Shown piece after piece: positions 1 to 6,377 of a DNA stretch of 10,889 bases. Both the position numbers and the translations under genes were made by a program. The notes under the pieces are model-generated. The model was not told where the DNA came from, did no database searches, and saw only the letters and a program-made list of their open reading frames with translations. The DNA comes from Chloroflexota bacterium (GTDB lineage: Bacteria; Chloroflexota; Anaerolineae; Anaerolineales; DRMV01). How positions within the stretch are numbered: position 1 is the first letter of the stretch; each line of letters begins with the position of its first letter. The stretch spans positions 1-10,889 of the forward strand of contig JAADCW010000147.1 in NCBI GenBank assembly GCA_013154225.1, read 5' to 3'.

Positions 1-8
1 ACCAATCT

Positions 9-668
9 TTACGTTTCAAGACCATTCTGAAAACGCTGAATACGCTGCCGGATTTCTGCAACAATCTCCCGTATAGAACGAAGATCCCCTTCTCCAACAT
101 AACGCTCCAAGATTTTCATAATCATTTCCATATCAGGCTGGTACACATACATCAACGCGGCGATATCATTCTCATACACGCTCACACGCACAAAATTTCC
201 TTGTCTATACAGTGAAGGCAACGCATACAGTTTCAATAACAACAAACCCTCCACCGTTGCTATTGTAATTTCTTGCTCCAAGAAAGATAATTTCTCAGTA
301 TATTTTTGACGCACTAATTGGAATAGAGGATTTGTCGTTAGCAAAATATCAATCTGAAGCCCCTCAAATTCCCCCCTGGCAAAATATGGATTGTCTTGCT
401 CTTCCACCTTTATCTCTGGCACCTTCGCCAGATCAGGCAAAGCCATAATCAAATCAATATCCTGTGTGTTCCGCCCCTCAACGTAATTCAATAATGCAAC
501 GCCCCCCACAAGCACATAATCTATCCCTCGCTTGTTTAATAAAGTAAACAAGCGATTGACAACCTGAAGTAAGGAAGCAGACTCCATTCTCTTCTTCTCC
601 CAATTGCGCGGATTGAATACAATCCCATTTTGGATAATCTGCCCAATTTCTACCAAATCTTTTAACAT
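9..668 (-). CDS. Nucleotidyltransferase-fold protein, AT-rich, possible AbiEii/toxin-like
   Basis: This encodes a 219-residue protein from ATG at 668 to TAA at 9-11. A GTG three bases upstream is in frame, but AAGGAAGG at 673-680 is better spaced for the ATG. Residues 54-72 carry VGGVALLNY followed by the acidic pair D70-x-D72, the usual glycine turn and metal-binding Asp pair of the DNA polymerase beta-like nucleotidyltransferase superfamily. D107 in QIDILL is a candidate third carboxylate. A helix at about 140-150 (LLLLKLYAL) resembles the KL-A helix of AbiEii-type and related proteins, but the usual following KD-x-x-D is only loosely matched (ENDIAAL, 167-172). The substrate cannot be read: it could be an NMP-transferring toxin, an antibiotic-type transferase or an uncharacterised family. 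No antitoxin-like gene lies within the window; one could sit to the left, outside. Base composition differs sharply from the neighbours (22 G+C of 60 at 241-300 against 39 of 60 at 1261-1320), which suggests separate origin. Confidence 0.72.
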   Translation of the reverse strand: MLKDLVEIGQIIQNGIVFNPRNWEKKRMESASLLQVVNRLFTLLNKRGIDYVLVGGVALLNYVEGRNTQDIDLIMALPDLAKVPEIKVEEQDNPYFARGEFEGLQIDILLTTNPLFQLVRQKYTEKLSFLEQEITIATVEGLLLLKLYALPSLYRQGNFVRVSVYENDIAALMYVYQPDMEMIMKILERYVGEGDLRSIREIVAEIRQRIQRFQNGLET

Positions 669-672
669 CACA

Positions 673-680
673 CCTTCCTT
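673..680 (-). promoter_or_regulatory. Ribosome binding site deciding the start at 668
   Basis: The minus strand reads AAGGAAGG, then TGTG, then ATG. The AAGGA core lies 7 nt from the ATG but only 4 nt from the in-frame GTG, which favours the ATG. Confidence 0.55.
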
Positions 681-763
681 ACTTCAAGTTTAGCATAAAA
701 TCGGATGCCCTCACATTTTTGTTGTATCCCAAAATCAACAAGCACGCCTCACTCAACACGGCT

Positions 764-793
764 CCGCAATTCGCAATTCCCTCATTCGCAATT
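764..793. repeat. Three copies of an 8-bp AATT-type repeat (yCGCAATT)
   Basis: CCGCAATT at 764-771, TCGCAATT at 771-778 and TCGCAATT at 786-793 lie in tandem, with CCCTCAT between the second and third. A similar AATT/CAATCC-rich low-complexity stretch lies in the gap at 3990-4060, so the two gaps seem to share a degenerate repeat vocabulary. Function is unknown. Confidence 0.6.
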
Positions 794-847
794 TTCCTCC
801 GCGCCCATCTACGCTCTTCGGTGCCCATCGGTGGATCAAACACCCCA

Positions 848-1690
848 TCACGGCGCCAGGAAAGCGGCCAAAAGCGGGTGCACCACCTCGGGTTGCTCAA
901 TGTGGGGCAAATGCCCGGCCTGGGGAATGAACTTCACCACCGCATGGGGCACCAACGCCTTGAGCGTTTCGGCCTGGGAAGGCGGCACCGTGCGGTCTTC
1001 TTCACCCCACAAAGCCAGCACCGGCACCAAACGTTTTCCCATAGCCTGGAACACCGCCCGATGGTCGCCCAACATGCCCTGCCGCACGCTCAAATGGATT
1101 GCCCGGAAAAAGCCAGGGTCCATGTACGCCCGATAACGCGCAGGCATGCTGGAAGGCATCCGTTCAGGGCGATAGAAGTCGTGCTTCAGGCCTTCGCTCA
1201 ACTGCCGTTTGCCCCACAGGCGCAAAATCCATTCGCCCAGCACAGGCACCGCCAGCAAACGCTGTTTCCAGGTCAGCGGCACGCCTTCCACCACCGGGTC
1301 TATCAGCGCCACCGAACGCACCCGTTGGGGGTGGGCTGCGGTAAACGCAGCCGCGATGGGGCCACCCATTGAAAGCCCCACCACCCCCACCGGCGTCCGC
1401 CACGGAATGGCATCCAGCAGGGCCGCAAGTTGCGCCACGTAGCAGTCCAGGCCATAACTGCAGTTCGGGCGATCGGAACGTCCACGGCCATAGAGGTCGT
1501 AACGCAACACCCGAAAGCCGGCCTTGACCAAATGCTCAAACGTGCCATCCCACACGCAGGACGGTACGGAAAAGCCGTGGATCAGCACCACTGGCGCGCC
1601 GTTTTCCGGCCCCGCGAGTTGATACCACGTGCGGCCCTGCGGCAGTTGCGCCCACATGCCCGCCGAAGGTCTGGGGGAAGTAGTGGGCAT
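848..1690 (-). CDS. Alpha/beta hydrolase
   Basis: This encodes a 280-residue, probably cytoplasmic alpha/beta-hydrolase-fold enzyme without a signal peptide. The oxyanion-hole HG is at 38-39 (LIHGF). The nucleophile elbow GLSMGG puts the catalytic Ser at 107. The acid is probably D232 in WGEEDRTVP, and the base H260 in QAGHLPH. The lid region (about 135-215) is helical and rich in Trp, Arg and Met, as in C-C bond hydrolases, haloperoxidase-like esterases and lactonases, so the substrate cannot be told. Length is normal for the family. The ATG overlaps the stop of the upstream molybdenum subunit by one base (TAATG), with AGAGGCGG four bases before the ATG (minus strand), so the two are probably translated together. 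That coupling favours this start over Met12. A ring-opening or ester-cleaving step after hydroxylation would suit the context, but this is inference. Confidence 0.9.
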   Translation of the reverse strand: MPTTSPRPSAGMWAQLPQGRTWYQLAGPENGAPVVLIHGFSVPSCVWDGTFEHLVKAGFRVLRYDLYGRGRSDRPNCSYGLDCYVAQLAALLDAIPWRTPVGVVGLSMGGPIAAAFTAAHPQRVRSVALIDPVVEGVPLTWKQRLLAVPVLGEWILRLWGKRQLSEGLKHDFYRPERMPSSMPARYRAYMDPGFFRAIHLSVRQGMLGDHRAVFQAMGKRLVPVLALWGEEDRTVPPSQAETLKALVPHAVVKFIPQAGHLPHIEQPEVVHPLLAAFLAP

Positions 1691-3933
1691 TACACCGCCT
1701 CTTTGGTCAACTCACGCAGCACCCGCTCCCCCGTCAACGGGAAGTCGTGGAACCAAACGCCCGTGGCCTGGCGCACCGCGTGCACCACAGCAGAAGCCAC
1801 CGGCAGGAAGGGCATTTCGCCCATGCCGCGCGCACCATACGGCCCACGCGGGTCGGGGTATTCCAACACCAGGGGGCGAATGTGGTCGGGAATGTCCATC
1901 ACCGTGGGAATGAGATAGGTGGAAAACTTGTCGGTGATGACGCGGCCTTCTTGCTGGATGAAATTCTCCACCAGGGTCCAACCCAGGGCCTGCACCACAC
2001 CGCCTTCGATTTGGCCTTCCACCTGCTGCGGATTGACCGCCCGGCCCACGTCGTTGCCCAAAATGACGTCTTTGACGTGGATTTCGCCGGTTTCAGTATC
2101 CACTTCCAGCGCAATGGCTGTGGCCACATAGCCATAAGCAAAGTTCGGCTCGGCAAAGCCGGTTTTCTCATCAAACGGCGTGGTCGGCGGCGCCTTGTAG
2201 GTAAAGGCCACATCCACAGGGCGCTCACCCACATTCCAGCGCCACAGCGCGCGCTCGGCCGCGCCTTTGACCGCGTGACCAGCCATGAACGTCAACCGCG
2301 AAGCCGAAGCACTGCCCGAGTTTTCAGTAATGGCAGTGTCGGAAACCCGCATGGTCACCCGCTCCAGCGGAATGCCCAAGGTCTCCGCGGCAATCTGCGC
2401 CATCGCGGTGTGATGGCCCTGGCCAACTTCTGCGCCGGCGATGTACACCGTGGCGTGCTCGATTTCCTTTTCGCCTTCCAGCACAACCCGCGCCCAGCTG
2501 TTTTCAGGGTAGCCAAAGGAAAAGCCCACGTTCTTGAAGCCAATGGCCAACCCTACCCCGCGCTTGACGTGGGGCTTGGGGAGCCCCTCCCAGCGGGGCC
2601 AGGTGGTTTCGTCCGCGTCCTCGGGGCGATACCACCCCTTGGGGCCTTTCCGCCAGCCCGCGGCTTTGGCGGTTTCTTCCAACACCTGAGCAATGCTCAC
2701 CCCAGGGGGCACCGGCGTGCCCGTGGACATGATGCTGCCCTCCCGCAAAACGTTGCGCATCCGCAGTTCTACGGGATCCATACCCAAGGCTTCGGCCAAG
2801 CGATTCATCTGCATCTCGGCCACAAAATTGCCCTGCGGGCCGCCAAAACCGCGGAACGCGCCGCCAGGGACGTTGTTGGTGTACACCGCGTAGCCATCCA
2901 CCCAAACGTTGGGGATTTCGTAAGGGCCTGTGCATGTAATCACCGCGTTGCCCAACACTTTGTTGCTGGTGTACCAGTATGCGCCGCCGTCTGCAATGAG
3001 TTCCACTTGTGCGGCAATGACTTTGCCCTCTTTGGTCGCACCCCATTTGGCGCGCATCACATAGGGATGGCGCTTGTGATGGCCAATGATGGATTCTTCA
3101 CGGCTCCAGATAATCTTCACCGGGCGGCGAATGCCCCGCTGGGCCAGCCGCCACACCGCGAGCGCGAGCACAATCTGCACCGACATGTCTTCCCGCCCGC
3201 CAAACGCGCCGCCAATGGCCGGGTAGATAATGCGAATTTTCTCCTCAGGCAGTTGCAGCGCGTGAGCAACCTGTTCGCGGTCCTCGTGCGTCCACTGGCC
3301 GGCTACATACAAGGCAATGCGGTCTTCCTCATCCATGAAAGCCACGCCGGCTTCCGGCTGAAGATACGCGTGTTCCTGCGCAGGGGTGCGGTATTCGCCT
3401 TCCACAATCACGTCGGCCTGGGCAAAAGCGGCTTCCACATCGCCCTTGCGGATGCGGTCGTGGGTGAAAATGTTGGTGCCCAGTTCGGGATGCACCAGCA
3501 CCGCGCCCGGCTGCATCGCGGCCACAGGATCCGTGACCACGGGCAGGTCTTCATACACCACCTCGATGAGGTCCCGGGCTTGCTCGGCAATTTCTTCGGT
3601 TTCAGCCACGACCACGGCTACCTGGTCGCCTACAAAGCGTACCCGGTCGGCATAGGGCTTGTTGGAACCCGGGCCGCAAAGCACCGGCTGGTCGGGCATC
3701 ATCAGGCCGTATTCGTTGTTGGGGACGTCTTTGGCCGTAAACACGCCCAACACGCCGGGCAGGGCTTCGGCCTTGGACGTGTCAATGCGCAAGATGCGCG
3801 CATGAGGCCGACCCGCGAACAAAATTTTCATATATGCCATGTTGGGCAACGAAATGTCGCCAGGATAACGGGCCTTGCCGGTAACTTTATCGGCCGCGTC
3901 AAGGCGATGCAGGGATTGACCAAGGATGTTCAT
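1690..3933 (-). CDS. XDH-family molybdopterin-binding subunit, purine-type active-site residues
   Basis: This is the large molybdenum-cofactor subunit (747 residues) of a molybdenum hydroxylase, which inserts water-derived oxygen into a heterocycle or aldehyde. Residues 11-130 form the small 'hammerhead' domain (VTGKARYPGDI at 18-27); the rest is the two-part Moco-binding domain. Motifs: GGAFGGRE at 241-248, GGAFRGFGGPQ at 357-367, VGQG at 503-506 and GMGE at 703-706. E248, R361 and E706 align by motif with bovine xanthine oxidoreductase Glu802, Arg880 and Glu1261, the two purine-positioning residues and the catalytic base. CO dehydrogenase-type Cys in the second motif is absent. The start at 3933 is chosen over an ATG 33 bases upstream because GGAGG lies 6 nt before it and MNILGQSLHRLDAADKVTGK is the usual N terminus. 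It has no FAD or Fe-S domain of its own; the fusion gene at 6378-7790 is the likely partner. Xanthine, hypoxanthine or another N-heterocycle are possible substrates. Confidence 0.92.
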   Translation of the reverse strand: MNILGQSLHRLDAADKVTGKARYPGDISLPNMAYMKILFAGRPHARILRIDTSKAEALPGVLGVFTAKDVPNNEYGLMMPDQPVLCGPGSNKPYADRVRFVGDQVAVVVAETEEIAEQARDLIEVVYEDLPVVTDPVAAMQPGAVLVHPELGTNIFTHDRIRKGDVEAAFAQADVIVEGEYRTPAQEHAYLQPEAGVAFMDEEDRIALYVAGQWTHEDREQVAHALQLPEEKIRIIYPAIGGAFGGREDMSVQIVLALAVWRLAQRGIRRPVKIIWSREESIIGHHKRHPYVMRAKWGATKEGKVIAAQVELIADGGAYWYTSNKVLGNAVITCTGPYEIPNVWVDGYAVYTNNVPGGAFRGFGGPQGNFVAEMQMNRLAEALGMDPVELRMRNVLREGSIMSTGTPVPPGVSIAQVLEETAKAAGWRKGPKGWYRPEDADETTWPRWEGLPKPHVKRGVGLAIGFKNVGFSFGYPENSWARVVLEGEKEIEHATVYIAGAEVGQGHHTAMAQIAAETLGIPLERVTMRVSDTAITENSGSASASRLTFMAGHAVKGAAERALWRWNVGERPVDVAFTYKAPPTTPFDEKTGFAEPNFAYGYVATAIALEVDTETGEIHVKDVILGNDVGRAVNPQQVEGQIEGGVVQALGWTLVENFIQQEGRVITDKFSTYLIPTVMDIPDHIRPLVLEYPDPRGPYGARGMGEMPFLPVASAVVHAVRQATGVWFHDFPLTGERVLRELTKEAV

Positions 3934-3939
3934 GGAAAA

Positions 3940-3944
3940 CCTCC
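3940..3944 (-). promoter_or_regulatory. GGAGG ribosome binding site of the molybdenum subunit
   Basis: The minus strand reads GGAGG, six bases (TTTTCC), then ATG at 3933. It fixes the start 11 codons inside the longest open frame. Confidence 0.75.
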
Positions 3945-4011
3945 GGAGAGTGAGGGTGAGGCTCAAAAGGAGCGGTGGGATGGAAGGGAGAAGATTGAGG
4001 CAATTAGGGGA

Positions 4012-4038
4012 ATTGAGGGATTGGGAGCAATCCTCAAT
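4012..4038 (-). terminator. Stem-loop just after the nucleosidase-like gene; weak terminator candidate
   Basis: Left arm ATTGAGGGATTG (4012-4023) and right arm CAATCCTCAAT (4028-4038) pair over 11 bp with one bulged G and a GGAG loop. On the minus strand it starts 8 bases after the TAG at 4047-4049. No T-run follows (TCCCCTAATT), so it is not a classic intrinsic terminator; it may attenuate, protect a 3' end, or be a by-product of the AATT-rich repeats. Confidence 0.4.
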
Positions 4039-4046
4039 CGCAAATC

Positions 4047-5738
4047 CTAATTCGCCAATCGTTCTGCTTCGCGCCCCAGCAATCGCCGTAAGATGGCAAT
4101 GGCCGAGGCATACGTCGGGTCCATCCCATAATACGAAAGGCTGCCCGCGCCTAAGTTTTTACCTTTGCTCAAAGGTGTATCCGAGGCGTAGTGGATGATG
4201 CCCAAATCAAAGGGTGTATTGGGCAAATGCACGATTTCATCCACGGGATAGCGCTTTGGACGCACCATTTCGTACACTGCAGAAAGATACGGGCCGGCTT
4301 CCATCTCGATATCGGTGTAGCCTTCCCGATAAAACACGCCCATGTAGCGTGCGGTTTGCAGGAAAGTGCCCCGCACGGTCACGGCTTTTTGATTATCAAG
4401 CACTGTACCATAGACCAGATAGGGGCTTACATCATGGGCGCGAAACGCGTTGGGGAAGAGATAGGTATTGCGCGAATGCTCGTCATGCACCACATTGGGA
4501 ATCATGACATCGCCAATCGCGCCGTTGAGGGTTGCGGCCTTGCCCATGATATACACGCCCCGCACCTCGCCTACCCGCTCGGCCACCTGGGAAAGCACAT
4601 GATAGGCCGCCAGCCCCAGGGGGTAATCAATGTTGAGGATAAGGGCTTCGCTTTCAGCCAGCACGTCCCACGGCAGATCCTTCAAGCGCGGGTCCACAAA
4701 CTGGGGGCGCAAACGGCGGATTTCAATGACCTGGGCTTCCAAATCGAAACTGTGTTCCGATGGGATGCGGGTAATGCCCAGCGCGGCCTCGTGGGCCAGT
4801 TGGCCTTCACGGGTATGCTGGCCTTCAGGGGTATGCTGAAATTTTTTCAGCGCGTAGTAGAGGAAATTTTCTTTGCTGGAAGGCATCTCGCCGCCTCGGA
4901 TGGCTTCCCACTCCTCTTGAAGCAGCGGGTCGCCTGAGGCGGGGATGAATTCCGCCAGGGTTTTCTCATGGCGCAGGGCATACCCTGCCAGCAAATTGGG
5001 CAAACTGTGGGGATTGCTGGAAACGAAATACACCGGCCGGTCCAACACCTGGGGGGCCAGGCGCTCAATGCGCTCCCACCAGGCGTATGTAGCCCGACGG
5101 TATTCGTTCAGAGAACCGCTCAACAGCCGCACGAAAAAGCGCTGTTTGCGCTGGCGCATCAGCCGCAAATTGGGGAGAAAATCTACCCCCCACACCTTGC
5201 GGAGCCGCTCCAGGTCGTCCACGCTCATGCGCAAAGCCTGGGCCAAAGCCTCGGCAGGCGGGTCCGAAGCCAACAGGTCTTCGGGCGCTTCGCGCAGCAA
5301 GTTGTGCATCTTGTTCCATTCAATCTGGAACGCGGTCAGCATGGGGATCATGTCGTCAATGTCGGAGCGGCTGGCAATGTAGCAAGCCAAAGTCTCCTTG
5401 CCATCGAACAAACAGCGCCGCCGACGCGCGCGAGCGGCCACGGCCTGCCAGGATTCCACCTCGCCCACCCCATGCCGACGAAACACCTGGGGGCTTTGCC
5501 CCAACAGCACCCGCCGCACGTGGGTAATGCACGGCGGCAAACGCAAAATGCTGTAAATGAACGCATTGAGGTCAGGTTCCGGCGCGCCGGCTTGAGGATG
5601 CAACAGCGAATTGGTGCGCTGATGCACCTCTTCCAGCGCGCGGATGGGTACTTCGTCGGTGCTCCGCAAAAGGGAGTAATACGTCCGCAGATAGAGTTCG
5701 ATTTCTTCAGAGCCTGTTCGGGGAACTGTACGTTCCAT
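4047..5738 (-). CDS. Uncharacterised protein with nucleoside phosphorylase/AMP nucleosidase-like C-terminal motifs
   Basis: A 563-residue soluble protein that I do not recognise as a named family. The first 360 residues are mostly helical and Arg/Leu-rich, with no motif I can assign. The C-terminal part shows three blocks in the order seen in the NP-I (PNP/UDP phosphorylase, MTA and AMP nucleosidase) fold: GKAATLNGAIGDVMIP at 399-414, like GTAGGL...GDVVI; DIEMEAGPYLSAV at 476-488, like the VDME-A-A ribose-binding block; and YASDTPLSKG at 517-526, like the catalytic SDKPL block of AMP nucleosidase. The last two blocks are further apart than usual (about 40 residues against roughly 24). If real, D520 would be the general acid and E480 the ribose contact. 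The start overlaps the stop of the membrane-protein gene (TGATG), and AGGA lies about 9 nt upstream. A role in releasing or binding a purine fits the XDH context; this is inference and the activity could be lost. Confidence 0.85.
   Translation of the reverse strand: MERTVPRTGSEEIELYLRTYYSLLRSTDEVPIRALEEVHQRTNSLLHPQAGAPEPDLNAFIYSILRLPPCITHVRRVLLGQSPQVFRRHGVGEVESWQAVAARARRRRCLFDGKETLACYIASRSDIDDMIPMLTAFQIEWNKMHNLLREAPEDLLASDPPAEALAQALRMSVDDLERLRKVWGVDFLPNLRLMRQRKQRFFVRLLSGSLNEYRRATYAWWERIERLAPQVLDRPVYFVSSNPHSLPNLLAGYALRHEKTLAEFIPASGDPLLQEEWEAIRGGEMPSSKENFLYYALKKFQHTPEGQHTREGQLAHEAALGITRIPSEHSFDLEAQVIEIRRLRPQFVDPRLKDLPWDVLAESEALILNIDYPLGLAAYHVLSQVAERVGEVRGVYIMGKAATLNGAIGDVMIPNVVHDEHSRNTYLFPNAFRAHDVSPYLVYGTVLDNQKAVTVRGTFLQTARYMGVFYREGYTDIEMEAGPYLSAVYEMVRPKRYPVDEIVHLPNTPFDLGIIHYASDTPLSKGKNLGAGSLSYYGMDPTYASAIAILRRLLGREAERLAN
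4801..4836. repeat. 18-bp in-frame tandem duplication inside the nucleosidase-like gene
   Basis: Two adjacent 18-mers, 4801-4818 and 4819-4836, differ by one base (position 10, C or G). In the protein this gives HTPEGQ then HTREGQ (residues 302-313), a six-residue duplication in what is probably a surface linker between the helical N-terminal part and the C-terminal fold. Confidence 0.85.
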
Positions 5739-6376
5739 CAGCGGCGTTCCTGTTCCTTGTCCTTGTCACGCGATTGGGAGAACATCACCAGTAAACCCTG
5801 GAAAATGCCCCACGAAGCCCACAACAGCGCCCACAAGGCGATGACCGCAAAGAGATACACGCCCGCGTAAGGCACCGGGCCAGGCACTTTCCAGGAATCG
5901 GGGATGGGCACCCAACCCTGGCTCAAATTCAACTGCACCAGAAAAATGCCGCCCAAAAAGGCGAGCAAAAAACCCAAAACACCCAACAACAGCCCGAAAT
6001 TCTGCTTCTTCCGCCGTCGGCGGCGCTCAGGCCGCTCCAGATCCAACGCGGTGTAGGGCGAAATGCCCAACATGCGGTAAAGCAGCGCGTACAGCGTGGC
6101 GTAGATGGCATAAAAGAGGATGAGGTAACCCACCGTGAGGATGAAAATCGCCCACGAAACAGGCAACCCTGCAGGGCGCGCTTGCATGTTCGGCGGGATG
6201 GTTATCCAATGATAGTGGGCGTTATACTCCAGGGTGACCAAAGAGGCAAAATAGGCCAACACCGGGAGCAAAATCGCCATGATGCACCCAATGCCGCCCC
6301 ACGCCGCGGGGCCGCGCGTGCGCTGCGAAAACGAAGGCAACGGCGGCCGATCCGTTTCGGGCTGATAGAAACCCAT
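5738..6376 (-). CDS. Four-helix membrane protein of unknown function
   Basis: This encodes a 212-residue integral membrane protein. Hydrophobic segments are at about 28-49, 74-101, 127-148 and 171-199. The loop 115-125 (ERPERRRRRKK) is strongly basic and the C terminus (RDKDKEQERR) is charged, so by the positive-inside rule both ends and the middle loop are cytoplasmic. The two outer loops (50-73 and 149-170) are rich in Pro, Trp and Tyr. I see no transporter, redox or haem motif and cannot name a family. Its ATG follows the stop of the FAD/Fe-S fusion by one base (TGA-C-ATG), with GGAGG at 6383-6387 six bases upstream. Its own stop overlaps the next start by one base. This tight coupling suggests it works with the neighbouring soluble proteins, for instance as a membrane anchor, but no sequence feature proves it. 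Confidence 0.85.
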   Translation of the reverse strand: MGFYQPETDRPPLPSFSQRTRGPAAWGGIGCIMAILLPVLAYFASLVTLEYNAHYHWITIPPNMQARPAGLPVSWAIFILTVGYLILFYAIYATLYALLYRMLGISPYTALDLERPERRRRRKKQNFGLLLGVLGFLLAFLGGIFLVQLNLSQGWVPIPDSWKVPGPVPYAGVYLFAVIALWALLWASWGIFQGLLVMFSQSRDKDKEQERR

Positions 6377-6377
6377 G

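Larger units (their letters stand above)
669..847. other. Non-coding gap between hydrolase and nucleotidyltransferase genes
   Basis: About 179 bp with no convincing gene; an open frame on the minus strand here has no family resemblance and runs into the hydrolase in another frame. It holds the AATTGCG repeats listed separately, and an imperfect direct repeat of GATGGGC (minus strand, about 802-834). No T-tailed hairpin follows the hydrolase stop, so I cannot place a terminator. On the minus strand TATGCT about 20 bases before the ribosome binding site is a possible -10 box for the nucleotidyltransferase gene, without a matching -35 box. Confidence 0.5.

Noticed and set aside
679..900. Minus-strand 73-codon frame between the hydrolase and nucleotidyltransferase genes
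   Set aside because: It overlaps the hydrolase end in another frame, crosses the AATTGCG repeats and has no family resemblance or clear ribosome binding site; it is not a credible antitoxin.
1690..3933. CO dehydrogenase large subunit (CoxL)
   Set aside because: The form I CoxL active-site loop with its Cys (AYRCSFR) is absent; the loop is GGAFRGFGGPQ as in xanthine dehydrogenase-type proteins.
3934..3966. Upstream start for the molybdenum subunit at 3966
   Set aside because: It would put the GGAGG inside the gene and adds MSLTLTLRRFS, which does not resemble the conserved N terminus that begins at 3933.
1747..4050. Plus-strand open frame of 767 codons opposite the molybdenum subunit
   Set aside because: It is an antisense shadow produced by the codon bias of the real gene. 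Its translation is His/Gly/Arg-rich without domains, while the minus strand encodes a full, motif-complete XDH subunit.
4968..5870. Plus-strand open frame of 300 codons
   Set aside because: It lies opposite two coupled minus-strand genes, has low-complexity Gln/His/Pro-rich composition and no ribosome binding site or family resemblance.
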